In this document: in pieces, positions 1 to 7,133 of the stretch | Position numbering within the stretch: the stretch's first letter is position 1 | Layout: the number at the start of each line of letters is the position of its first letter | Assembly (NCBI GenBank): GCA_937967805.1 | Contig: CALBTC010000490.1 | Location: 1-14,546 of the forward strand | Direction of reading: 5' to 3' | From: an uncultured Anaerolineaceae bacterium | GTDB taxonomy: Bacteria; Chloroflexota; Anaerolineae; Promineifilales; Promineifilaceae | Length of the DNA: 14,546 bases | The notes under the pieces: generated by a model | Databases searched by the model: none | Told to the model about the DNA's origin: nothing | The model's input: only the letters and a program-made list of their open reading frames with translations | Translations under genes and position numbers: made by a program

Positions 1-3000
1 CCATGAAGTTTTGCAGCTGCGCCAGCTGTTCGGCTTCGCTGCCCTGGTCCGTGGCATTGGGATAGACGTACAGGCCATTGAGGAAACCCTGCTCGGTCTG
101 TCCGCCAAACGGGCTGCCGCCGCGCGCCGCATCCCGCAGCCGGTCGCTAAAGGTGCCGATGCCCGTACCCGCCATGTTGAACTGCGTCGCATTTTCGCCG
201 CGGGCATTGCCGCCCACCTCGCCAAAGTCCCAGCCTTCGCCGTAGACAAAGATGTTTTTGCCGTCCACACCGTGCTCTTCCAGCGTGAGAGCGTCCAAAG
301 CGGCGCGCACCGCCAGCATATCTTCCTTCATATGGTGGCCCATCAGGTCAAAGCGGAAGGCGTCAATTTTGTACGCCGTGGCCCAGGTCACCACCGAATC
401 GATCATCAGCTTGCGCATCATGTCGTGTTCCGTGGCCGTGTTTTGGCAGCAGGTGCTTGTTTCTACACGGCCGTTGCTGTTCAGTCGGTGATAATAGCCG
501 GGCACGATGCGGTCCAGTACCGATTTGTCGCTCTGGCCGCTGGCGTTGGTGTGGTTGTACACCACATCCACCACCACGTACAGCCCAATTTCGTTCAGCG
601 CCTGCACCATCTCACGGTACTCAACAATGCGGCTGATGCCCTCAGGATTCACCGCGTAACTCCCCTCCGGCACGGTGTAGTGGAACGGGTCGTAACCCCA
701 GTTAAACGGGTCCTGGTCGCGAATGGCGCTAATCATTGCCTGCTGCTCTTCCGAATCGGGCGACAGGCCGGCCAGCTCTTCAAATGAGGGCGTGGTCCAG
801 GTCGTTTTGTCCTCATCAATGGTGGCGATGTCAAACGTAGGCAGCAGGTGCAGATGGGTCAATCCCGCCTCTGACAGCGCTGCCAGATGCTGCATCCCGT
901 TGGAATCCATTACGGTAAAGGCGGAATAGGTGCCCTGCAATTCTTGCGGCACGCTAGGATCGTTGACGCTAAAGTCGCGCACGTGCAGCTCGTAAATCAC
1001 AATATCTTCCGGAGCTTCGATACCCGATTTGATAACGTCCATCCAGCCCTCGGGCATGGTGGCCGGGTCGCTCAGGTCCACAATCTGGCTGCGCGTGCTG
1101 TTGGTAGCCAGGCTAAAGGAGTATGGATCGGTGACCAGATTGGTCTGCACGCTGCCCTCGGTGGGCACGAAGACCTGCACTTCGTATAGATAATATTTAC
1201 CTAGCCAATCCGCCTCACCGGTAATGGACCAGGTGCCGCTGCTCGGCGTGGGGCGCATCACCAAAATTTCAGCTTTAGTATTGGGATTGGCATCATCGAA
1301 CAAATGCAGGCGCACCTGCCGGGCAGTTGGTGCCCAAAGGGTGAGTGTGGGCATGCCGTCGCTGAAGGTGACGCCCAACTCGCCATCGTAAGGGTACAGG
1401 TCATCCAGCACGCCGGGAATTTGCAGCCCGGCGGCGTCGATAATTTGTCCGCTTTCATCTTGCGCGGAGACGGCCACCTGCCCCTTGAGCGCGACGCGGG
1501 CCACGCTGAGATCATCTTCACTAAATTTGAGCGCGGTGAAGCTGCTGAGATGGGGGAACTTGGCCACGATTTCATCGCTCAGGCCGTCTGGATCAACGGT
1601 CAGCGGCACGGCTTCACCGCCGGTAATGCCATCGAAGCCAAGCGAAAAAACGCCGCCCAGCGGATCGTAGTGGAAGAGGTATTGGCTGCCGGGCGCGGCT
1701 TCAATGTCCCAGGCAATGGTATCGGCGGCCACCCAGTGGGCGCTGCGCTGGCTGATGTTGCCCTGGATGCCACCGGAGCCGACGGATATGTTCAATAGAT
1801 TGCTCCTGGAATCGAAGGTGAAGGTGACAAGCGTATCTGCTTCTTGCACGCTGAAGGGGATGTTGGCTCCGTCCTGCACGCCGCCTTCGCCGTAGTTTAC
1901 GTCCCAGGTGCCGTTGACCGCCACCTTGGCTTCATATTCACCCACGGGGATGCTGACGGTTTGGAAGGTGAAGACGCCGTCGCCATCGGGGTCTTGCAGC
2001 CAGGAGCGCAGGCAGGCGGGCATCCAATCTTCGGCACAGCCCAGTTCATCCTGGAAGCTGCCGGGCACGTTGGCGATGAGGTTGTTGACGCTGTCGGCCA
2101 CCCAGCCGGTCTGGTTATCGAAGTAGAAGGTAACCGTGCTGTCTTCGGCCAGCGAGAGCGGAATATTGGGTCCACCCGGCTGGGCATTGAGGCCAAAGTT
2201 CACGTCCCAACTGCCGTTGAGCGCCACCTTGTATTCATAATCTCCGGCGGGAATGTCGAAAGTACCGCTGAAAAGCTGATTTTCTTCGCTGTAGGTGAGT
2301 TCAGTGTTGGAACAGTCAGGCGCCCAATCCCCGGCACAGCCCAGCTCGGATTGAATCGTGCCGGGGATAACGACCATGTCGGGGAAAGGGGCGGCGGTCG
2401 GCGGCAAACCACCGCCGCTGTCCTGGCTGACAATGTCGGCCGGAATGTCGTCGCTGGCTTCAATCGTAAGCAGGTTGGTGGCCGGATCGTAGGCGAAAAT
2501 GACGGCCTGGCCTTCGCCCACGGTAAAGGGGATGTTGGGACCATCCGCTTCCCCATCCAGGCCAAAGTTCACATCCCAACTGCGGTTCAGGGCCACTTTG
2601 GCTTCGTAGTCGCCGGCGGGGATGTCGATGGTGATGAAGGTGTAGAGACCGTCGCCGTTGGGGTCTTGCAGCATAGAACGCAGACAGTCGGGGGCCCATT
2701 CGCCAGGACAGCCCAGTTCGTCTTGAAAGTCGCCGGGCACGGTAACGATAAGGCTGTTGACGCTGTCACTCACCCAGCGGGTTTTGTGATCGTACCAGAA
2801 GGTGACGGGGCTATCTTCGGCAACTTCGAGGGGGATGTTAGGGCCGTAATATTCAGCGTTTAGGCCGTAGTTGTCGTCCCAACTGCCGTTGAGGGCGGCT
2901 TTGTATTCGTAGCTTCCGGCGGGCACCTCAAAGGTGGCCAGCCAGATGTCGTTTTGTTCGTCGTAGGTGAGCTGGCTTTCGGTACAGGTGGTGTTCCATT

Positions 3001-3178
3001 CACCGGCGCAGCCAATCACCGGCTGAACGGTGCCGGCAATGGTGACGCTGTCTGGCGGGGGGATGCTGGCGGGATCGTCGGATTGAGCGCTGGTGGATAC
3101 GGCCGTCACCCCCAACGCTAACAAAAGAACAAAAACGAGGCGAATCTTGCCCCAGGTGAACGCGCGTTTCTCTCTCAT
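1..3178 (-). CDS. Secreted pullulanase (GH13 type I debranching enzyme), C-terminus cut by window edge
   Basis: Hydrolyses alpha-1,6 branches of pullulan, starch or glycogen-type glucans outside the cell. Reading from ATG at 3178 gives 1059 codons without a stop up to base 1, so the end is missing. Residues 1-31 form a signal peptide (basic start, [10 protein letters not shown] core, likely cut after STSA). Four X25-like modules follow (about 44-137, 141-241, 268-361, 366-467), then a pullulanase N2 domain (from [11 protein letters not shown], about 471-590), CBM48 (about 600-695) and the GH13 barrel from about 722 ([10 protein letters not shown]). Diagnostic sites: NWGYDP at 826-831, region I DVVYNHT at 871-877, nucleophile D944 in FRFDLMGH, acid/base E981 in GEGW. 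The catalytic-site residues visible are intact; the region IV His-Asp pair lies beyond the window. The start is supported by GGAG at 3184-3187, 5 nt from ATG. Plus-strand ORFs across this region are antisense shadows. Confidence 0.95.
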   Translation of the reverse strand, partial: MREKRAFTWGKIRLVFVLLLALGVTAVSTSAQSDDPASIPPPDSVTIAGTVQPVIGCAGEWNTTCTESQLTYDEQNDIWLATFEVPAGSYEYKAALNGSWDDNYGLNAEYYGPNIPLEVAEDSPVTFWYDHKTRWVSDSVNSLIVTVPGDFQDELGCPGEWAPDCLRSMLQDPNGDGLYTFITIDIPAGDYEAKVALNRSWDVNFGLDGEADGPNIPFTVGEGQAVIFAYDPATNLLTIEASDDIPADIVSQDSGGGLPPTAAPFPDMVVIPGTIQSELGCAGDWAPDCSNTELTYSEENQLFSGTFDIPAGDYEYKVALNGSWDVNFGLNAQPGGPNIPLSLAEDSTVTFYFDNQTGWVADSVNNLIANVPGSFQDELGCAEDWMPACLRSWLQDPDGDGVFTFQTVSIPVGEYEAKVAVNGTWDVNYGEGGVQDGANIPFSVQEADTLVTFTFDSRSNLLNISVGSGGIQGNISQRSAHWVAADTIAWDIEAAPGSQYLFHYDPLGGVFSLGFDGITGGEAVPLTVDPDGLSDEIVAKFPHLSSFTALKFSEDDLSVARVALKGQVAVSAQDESGQIIDAAGLQIPGVLDDLYPYDGELGVTFSDGMPTLTLWAPTARQVRLHLFDDANPNTKAEILVMRPTPSSGTWSITGEADWLGKYYLYEVQVFVPTEGSVQTNLVTDPYSFSLATNSTRSQIVDLSDPATMPEGWMDVIKSGIEAPEDIVIYELHVRDFSVNDPSVPQELQGTYSAFTVMDSNGMQHLAALSEAGLTHLHLLPTFDIATIDEDKTTWTTPSFEELAGLSPDSEEQQAMISAIRDQDPFNWGYDPFHYTVPEGSYAVNPEGISRIVEYREMVQALNEIGLYVVVDVVYNHTNASGQSDKSVLDRIVPGYYHRLNSNGRVETSTCCQNTATEHDMMRKLMIDSVVTWATAYKIDAFRFDLMGHHMKEDMLAVRAALDALTLEEHGVDGKNIFVYGEGWDFGEVGGNARGENATQFNMAGTGIGTFSDRLRDAARGGSPFGGQTEQGFLNGLYVYPNATDQGSEAEQLAQLQNFM
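1778..3049 (-). repeat. Protein-level tandem duplication: four X25 modules in A-B-A-B order
   Basis: Inside the pullulanase, residues 44-242 (A1-B1) and 268-467 (A2-B2) repeat the same two-module unit with a period of about 224 residues, joined by a Gly/Pro/Asp-rich linker (243-267). By hand, A1 and A2 are identical at about 60 of 101 ungapped positions. A modules carry a TY.E stretch, while B modules carry a LQDP.GDG.(Y/F)TF stretch. Recurrent elements are LGC/IGC near each module start, PAG.YE.K.A(L/V)N, a WD.N(Y/F)G motif and PNIP or ANIP. X25 modules are known from Bacillus pullulanases; carbohydrate binding or spacer roles are inferred. Confidence 0.85.
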
Positions 3179-3205
3179 GGTTTCTCCACAAAACAACTAC
3201 CGAGG

Positions 3206-3234
3206 ATGATATTTACTACTTCATTTTACGACAA
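3206..3234 (-). promoter_or_regulatory. Candidate sigma70-type promoter for the pullulanase gene
   Basis: On the minus strand TTGTCG (3234-3229; 4 of 6 matches to TTGACA) is followed after exactly 17 nt by TATCAT (3211-3206; 5 of 6 matches to TATAAT). This places a start site about 20 nt before the GGAG and ATG. The spacing is ideal, but the motif is short and could be chance. Confidence 0.35.
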
Positions 3235-3330
3235 AGGGAAACGGCCGTCATCTGTTGCATCTGCATCTATTTATGGCTGAACTTGCGACGAGCTATCAAT
3301 TAGAGTGAACAGACGATTGGGACGCGGTTT

Positions 3331-3361
3331 GTGGCAAAATTCCGTTTGGGATTTTTGCCAC
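3331..3361 (+). other. 13-bp hairpin at the 5' end of the nuclease gene
   Basis: GTGGCAAAATTCC (3331-3343) pairs with GGATTTTTGCCAC (3349-3361) around a 5-nt loop GTTTG, with one mismatch in 13. The hairpin begins on the GTG that would be the longest start of the nuclease frame, so that GTG would be buried in a stem. Its right arm (GATTTTTGCCAC) resembles the outer end of the dispersed palindrome at 7058-7133, suggesting a related element. It could also act as an operator or RNA structure. Confidence 0.5.
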
Positions 3362-3381
3362 TCAGGATTACAATTCGGTGC

Positions 3382-4065
3382 ATGGTAGTACGCACAGAGT
3401 GGCGCTTTCGCCAACATTCTCCACAGTTTAAGCCCCAGCAAAGGCAATCCGTTTCTTTAAACAGCCGCTGGATTATTGGGTTGCTAACGGCCGTTTACCT
3501 CCTCTGGCTGCTGGTGCGGATCGTGAGTCAACCGGATTGGCTTTCACACCTGCCGTCACTTCTCTCTGAATTTTTGCAATTGGTTGAGATTGGCTGGCTG
3601 GCCACGCTGCTGGTGCTGTGGGGCCTGGTTTGGTGGCGTCAATGGCAAGAAGACACACAACCATTGCCTGCCCTTAAACTGGAAGAACTTTATAACCTGC
3701 ATCCGGCCGATTTTGAACGCTACGTCGCCCGCCTGTTTCGCCAAAAAGGATACAAAGCGTCCGTGCGGGGGCGCAGCGGCGATTTGGGGGTCGATCTGGT
3801 GGTGACGCAAAAAGGAGGCAAGCGGGCCATCGTGCAGTGCAAACGGTATCGCAACACTATTGGGCCAGACGTTGTGCGCGAGCTGTACGGCACCTTGATT
3901 CACGAAGGCGTCTCCCATGCCTTCCTGGTGACCACCGCCGACATTTCAGATTCAGCCCGCGCCTGGGCCCAGGGCAAACCGATGACGCTGATTGATGGCC
4001 AAACACTGGTGGCTATTGCCCGTACATTACAATTATCCTCACCATCTCCCCCTAAAGCTTTATGA
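3382..4065 (+). CDS. Membrane-anchored Mrr-like restriction endonuclease
   Basis: Predicted DNA-cleaving protein of the PD-(D/E)xK superfamily, Mrr catalytic type. 227 residues from ATG 3382. Two hydrophobic segments (about 30-48, WIIGLLTAVYLLWLLV, and 70-85, IGWLATLLVLWGLVWW) are followed by a cytosolic nuclease domain: FERYVARLFRQKGY at 111-124, the catalytic-type GDLGVDLVV containing D138, QCK at 152-154 supplying the Q-x-K pair, and VVRELYG. Classic Mrr enzymes have a DNA-binding N-terminus instead; here it is replaced by a 2TM anchor. A GTG at 3331 in the same frame would add 17 residues but sits in a hairpin; neither start has a clear ribosome site. First gene of a cassette whose stop overlaps the next start (ATGA at 4062-4065). 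Substrate and biological role are unknown; restriction of foreign or modified DNA is an inference. Confidence 0.82.
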   Translation: MVVRTEWRFRQHSPQFKPQQRQSVSLNSRWIIGLLTAVYLLWLLVRIVSQPDWLSHLPSLLSEFLQLVEIGWLATLLVLWGLVWWRQWQEDTQPLPALKLEELYNLHPADFERYVARLFRQKGYKASVRGRSGDLGVDLVVTQKGGKRAIVQCKRYRNTIGPDVVRELYGTLIHEGVSHAFLVTTADISDSARAWAQGKPMTLIDGQTLVAIARTLQLSSPSPPKAL

Positions 4066-4175
4066 ACTCCCTGGAGAAAACCCAAGAAACGCGCCGACAA
4101 ATTGCTGCCCAGCAAAATTCTGCCCAGCAAAATGCTGTAACCTGCACCCAGGGCGATGAGGAGGTTGGCAGATGA
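4062..4175 (+). CDS. Possible 37-residue micro-ORF coupled to both neighbours
   Basis: An open frame from ATG 4062 to TGA 4175 exactly bridges the nuclease and nucleotidyltransferase genes. Its ATG overlaps the upstream stop (ATGA, 4062-4065) and its TGA overlaps the downstream start (ATGA, 4172-4175). The product begins MNSLEKTQETRRQIAAQQNS, is polar and Gln-rich, and matches no family I know. It has no ribosome site of its own, so it would depend on coupling. It contains a 15-bp tandem duplication. It may simply keep ribosomes flowing to the GAGGAGG site of the next gene, or be chance. Confidence 0.3.
   Translation: MNSLEKTQETRRQIAAQQNSAQQNAVTCTQGDEEVGR
4105..4134 (+). repeat. Two-copy 15-bp tandem repeat
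   Basis: CTGCCCAGCAAAATT (4105-4119) is followed directly by CTGCCCAGCAAAATG (4120-4134), 14 of 15 identical. Being a multiple of three, it duplicates five residues in the micro-ORF frame (AQQN with S or A) without shifting it. Confidence 0.85.
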
Positions 4176-4978
4176 ATCTAGCTGATTACAATCGCTTCAC
4201 CGAAGAACTGCGCTTAAAACTGGCCGGGGATGATCGCGTTTTGGCCTTGATCGCCTTGGGATCGATGGCCCAGCAGGATTATCAGCCTGATGAGTGGTCT
4301 GACCACGACTTTTTTGTCATTACGATTCAGGGGGTGCAGGAAGATATGCGGCGGGATTTGTCCTGGTTACCCCACGCCGCTGAGATCATTTTCCATTTTC
4401 GAGAGACGGAGCACGGTCTGAAGGTGCTTTACCGTGGCGGGCATTTGCTGGAGTTTGCCGTTTTCAACGAGGATGAGCTGCAACTGGCCCGGTTGAACCG
4501 ATATCGGGTATTACTGGACAAAGCAGGATTGGCCCCAAAGCTAGAAGAGCTTGCCTTAGCGACTCAGGAGTTCGTGGCCCATTCGCGCACAGAGCCAGAC
4601 AAGCGTTTTGCCGAATTCCTGATGAATATTTTTGTCGGTGTGGGGCGGCGAGCGCGAGGCGAACGGTTGAGCGGCCGTCGCTTTATCAAAACCCATGCCC
4701 TTACACATTTGCTGCACCTGCTGGCCGAGTTCATTCCAGCCGAATCGGCTCACCTGCTGGACAATTTGGACCCTTTCCGCCGTTTTGAGCAGGTGCATCC
4801 GGCCCTGGGCGCAGAAATAAACCAGATTTTGGCCCAGGATACGCTGCTCGCCGCTGAGAGATTGTTGGCCGTGGCGGTGCGAGAATTACGGCCGTTCCTC
4901 CCTGATCTCCCAGATGAGGCCATTACCGAAGTGCTGCGGCTCATCAACAAAGCCAAAACAGGAGCATCAAATTTGTGA
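4172..4978 (+). CDS. Nucleotidyltransferase-fold protein (ANT(6)-like pattern), substrate unknown
   Basis: 268 residues. The N-terminal part has the hallmark of the Pol-beta nucleotidyltransferase fold: ALGSMAQ (G30-S31) followed by DEWSDHDFFVI with D44 and D46 as probable metal ligands, and E94 in HLLEFAVF as the likely third acidic residue. The rest (about 100-268) is alpha-helical and may bind the substrate. The pattern is closest to streptomycin 6-adenylyltransferase-like enzymes, but the motif alone does not make it a resistance gene; many such proteins transfer AMP to unknown targets. The start is well supported by GAGGAGG at 4158-4164, 7 nt from ATG. Its start overlaps the micro-ORF stop and its stop overlaps the GTG of the phosphatase (GTGA, 4975-4978), so the cassette is probably translated as one unit. 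Confidence 0.75.
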   Translation: MNLADYNRFTEELRLKLAGDDRVLALIALGSMAQQDYQPDEWSDHDFFVITIQGVQEDMRRDLSWLPHAAEIIFHFRETEHGLKVLYRGGHLLEFAVFNEDELQLARLNRYRVLLDKAGLAPKLEELALATQEFVAHSRTEPDKRFAEFLMNIFVGVGRRARGERLSGRRFIKTHALTHLLHLLAEFIPAESAHLLDNLDPFRRFEQVHPALGAEINQILAQDTLLAAERLLAVAVRELRPFLPDLPDEAITEVLRLINKAKTGASNL

Positions 4979-5586
4979 CACAGTTGACCATCTTATTCAT
5001 GCGTCACGGCCAGACCGATTGGAACAAGGCCGGCCGCTGGCAAGGGCATGCCGACATACCCCTAAACGAAACCGGACAGCAGCAGGCTGAAGCGCTGTGC
5101 CACCGGTTAAAAAGCTGGCCCATCGACACCATTTACACAAGTGATTTGCAGCGCTGCGTGCAAACGGCCGTTCCCCTGGCCACTGCGTTAGGTTTGGAAC
5201 CGATCAAAACCCAGCTCTGGCGCGAGCGCGACGTCGGCGACTTCAGCGGCATGACCGGCGAGCAGGCCCGCGAGCAATATCCCGAAATCTGGGCCAAAGC
5301 AGTACGCGGCATGATCGATCCGCCCAACGGCGAGCCGTTTGCCGACGTGCAGGCACGCGCCTGGCGGGCTTTTGAATCGGTGGTTGAGGCGCACAGCGAG
5401 GGCATGGTGGCGGTGATCACACACGGTGGTTTTCTGCACGCGCTGCTGGCTCAGGTAATGGGCATTGATCCGGGAATTTACGGCCGTTTCTCCATGCGTG
5501 GCAACACCGGCCTCAGCATCGTTGAGGTTAACGACCGTGGCCCGGTTGTCACCCGATTAAACGACACCAGCCATTTAGAAGATTAG
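4975..5586 (+). CDS. Histidine phosphatase family protein (phosphoglycerate mutase-like)
   Basis: Cytosolic phosphatase of the branch-1 histidine phosphatase superfamily, 203 residues, usual for the single-domain members. RHG at 10-12 gives nucleophile H11 with R10; R60 in SDLQRC, acid/base E84 in WRERDVGDF and H150 in THGG complete the active site, so it should be active. The family includes cofactor-dependent phosphoglycerate mutase, cobalamin-pathway CobC and broad-specificity GpmB-like phosphatases; the short length and lack of mutase-specific inserts favour a phosphatase, but the substrate cannot be read from sequence. GTG start at 4975 is supported by AGGAG at 4960-4964 and by the 4-nt overlap with the upstream stop. 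Last gene of the coupled cassette, followed by a repeat-rich hairpin. Confidence 0.9.
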   Translation: MTQLTILFMRHGQTDWNKAGRWQGHADIPLNETGQQQAEALCHRLKSWPIDTIYTSDLQRCVQTAVPLATALGLEPIKTQLWRERDVGDFSGMTGEQAREQYPEIWAKAVRGMIDPPNGEPFADVQARAWRAFESVVEAHSEGMVAVITHGGFLHALLAQVMGIDPGIYGRFSMRGNTGLSIVEVNDRGPVVTRLNDTSHLED

Positions 5587-5594
5587 GGGGATTG

Positions 5595-5651
5595 GAGATT
5601 AGAGATTGGAGATTTTCCTCCCTCAATCTCTAATCCCCAATCTCTAATCTC
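5595..5651. repeat. Intergenic palindrome built from GAGATT/AATCTC units
   Basis: Left arm 5595-5614 and right arm 5632-5651 are complementary over 20 nt with one mismatch, separated by 17 nt. Both arms consist of short repeats of GAGATT(A/G)G, so several alternative registers can pair. It fills most of the gap between phosphatase and M20 peptidase. There is no T tract, so it is not a typical intrinsic terminator; a REP-like dispersed element is more likely. Only one copy is in this window. Confidence 0.75.
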
Positions 5652-5679
5652 AAGAAACAGTCCCTAAAAGGAAAACTAA

Positions 5680-7059
5680 ATGACATTACAAAATTCAAAT
5701 CCCATTTGGGACAAAATCGACACCCACATTGATGAAAATGTCGATTACTGGATCGATCAGCTGGCTCGTTTATGCGCCCAGCCCAGCGTTTCGGCGCAAA
5801 ATTTTGGCATTGATGCCTGTGCTGAACTGGTGGCCACGATGCTGCGTGAGCAGGGCTACCGTGCTGAGGTCATGCCCTCTGATGGCTATCCAGTTGTTTA
5901 TGGCGAGGGTGACGGCCGTTCCGACAAAACCCTGCTCTTCTACCTGCACTACGACGTGCAGCCGGCCGAGCCCCTGGAGCTGTGGGAGTCGCCACCGTTT
6001 GAACTGACCGAGCGTGATGGCAAGCTGTACGCCCGCGGCGTCAGCGACGACAAGGGACACATCATTTGTCGCCTGGCGGCATTAGCAGCGGTGAAGGACG
6101 CGCTGGGTGAACTGCCCTGCAACGTCAAGTTCATCATCGAAGGTGAGGAAGAGATCGGCAGCCCCAACATGCCCGCCTTCGTAGAAAAGCACCAGCAAAA
6201 GCTGGCCGCCGACGCCTGCATCTGGGAATTTGGCGGGGTGGATTATGACGGCCGTCCCAGCCAGGCGCTGGGCATGCGTGGCATTTGCTACGTGGAACTT
6301 TCGGTGCAGACGGCCTCCATTGACGCCCACTCCGGTTTGGGCGGCTCGATTTTCCCCAATGCAGCGTGGCGGCTCACGTGGGCGCTGAGCACGCTTAAAG
6401 ACCAGAACGAACGTATTCTCATTCCCGGTTTTTACGACAACGTGCAGCCGCCCAGTGAGCGTGATCTGGAGATGCTGGCCGCGATGCCATCTGAGACGGT
6501 GCAGCTTAAAGAGATGTTTGCTCTGGAAGGCTTTTTGCTGGGCATGGTGGATGATTTAGAGCTGAAAAAGACGGCCGTCTTTGAGCCAACCTGCACCATT
6601 TGCGGCCTCACCTCTGGCTACCAGGGACCGGGCTCCAAAACGGTGCTGCCGGCGCAAGCCAGCGCCAAGATTGATTTTCGCCTGGTGCCCAACCAGACGC
6701 CGGAAGAGGTAGTAAGCAAGCTGCGGGCTCATCTAGACGCCAATGGCTTTACAGATGTGCAAATTAAGCTGCACGGCGGCGGTCGCCCCGCCAAGGTTGA
6801 TCCTGATGATCCTTTTGTGCAGCTGACGAATGAAACGGCCGCAGTTGTCTACGGCAAAGAGCCCAACGTCGCCCCCATGATTGGCGGCAGCGGGCCCAAC
6901 TATCCCTTTATCCACACGCTGGGGCTGCCGCTGGTGGCCGCCGGTGTGGGCTACCCCGGCAGCCAGGTGCACGCCCCCAACGAAAACATGCGCCTCGATT
7001 ACTTTCTGCTGGGCACCAAACACACGGCACGCATCATCGAGCAGTTCGCCAACGATTGA
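5680..7059 (+). CDS. M20 family metallopeptidase (dipeptidase/carboxypeptidase type)
   Basis: Zinc-dependent exopeptidase, 459 residues, cytosolic (no signal peptide), predicted to cleave dipeptides or short peptides. The M20 metal-binding set is complete: H90 in FYLHYDVQP, bridging D123 in ARGVSDDKG, catalytic E157 and ligand E158 in EGEEEIGS, probable ligand D188, and H431 in GSQVHAPNE. The dimerisation or lid domain lies at about 205-370, including H217 in DAHSG, which usually contacts substrate across the dimer. Length and motifs match the carnosinase-like M20A/M20F group annotated as dipeptidase; desuccinylase or deacetylase activity cannot be excluded. ATG 5680 is preceded by AAGGA at 5668-5672. 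The stop codon lies inside the left end of the 7058-7133 palindrome. Confidence 0.93.
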   Translation: MTLQNSNPIWDKIDTHIDENVDYWIDQLARLCAQPSVSAQNFGIDACAELVATMLREQGYRAEVMPSDGYPVVYGEGDGRSDKTLLFYLHYDVQPAEPLELWESPPFELTERDGKLYARGVSDDKGHIICRLAALAAVKDALGELPCNVKFIIEGEEEIGSPNMPAFVEKHQQKLAADACIWEFGGVDYDGRPSQALGMRGICYVELSVQTASIDAHSGLGGSIFPNAAWRLTWALSTLKDQNERILIPGFYDNVQPPSERDLEMLAAMPSETVQLKEMFALEGFLLGMVDDLELKKTAVFEPTCTICGLTSGYQGPGSKTVLPAQASAKIDFRLVPNQTPEEVVSKLRAHLDANGFTDVQIKLHGGGRPAKVDPDDPFVQLTNETAAVVYGKEPNVAPMIGGSGPNYPFIHTLGLPLVAAGVGYPGSQVHAPNENMRLDYFLLGTKHTARIIEQFAND

Positions 7060-7133
7060 TTTTTTGCCACAGAGAACACAGAGGGAAAAGAGCTTTTCTC
7101 TTAAATCTCTTGCCCTCTGTGGCTCAAAAAATC
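7058..7133. repeat. Dispersed palindromic element, copy 1; likely bidirectional terminator
   Basis: GATTTTTTG (7058-7066) pairs with CAAAAAATC (7125-7133), and GCCACAGAG (7066-7074) with CTCTGTGGC (7115-7123); a smaller inner hairpin (AAGAG/CTCTT) sits in the middle. Runs of T follow the stem on each strand, as expected for a terminator working both ways. It fills the whole gap between two convergent genes and overlaps both stop codons (7057-7059 plus; 7134-7132 minus). Its core is 38 of 45 identical to the copy at 11524-11568. Confidence 0.8.

Noticed and set aside
11..787. 258-codon plus-strand ORF, and other plus-strand ORFs to 2863 (including 1844-2863, 339 codons)
   Set aside because: They are antisense to the pullulanase, whose frame has intact signal peptide, repeat modules and GH13 motifs; the plus-strand products have no recognisable features and arise from codon bias.
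4172..4978. Calling the nucleotidyltransferase an aminoglycoside resistance gene
   Set aside because: Only the general GS...D.D nucleotidyltransferase signature is visible; similar proteins have other or unknown targets.
5595..5651. GAGATT palindrome as intrinsic terminator of the phosphatase cassette
   Set aside because: The stem is A/T-rich and no T tract follows on either strand.
3200..7060. A CRISPR or toxin-antitoxin reading of the small repeats and the small ORF
   Set aside because: There are no regularly spaced repeats or Cas genes, and the micro-ORF has no antitoxin features; only two tandem 15-bp units are present.
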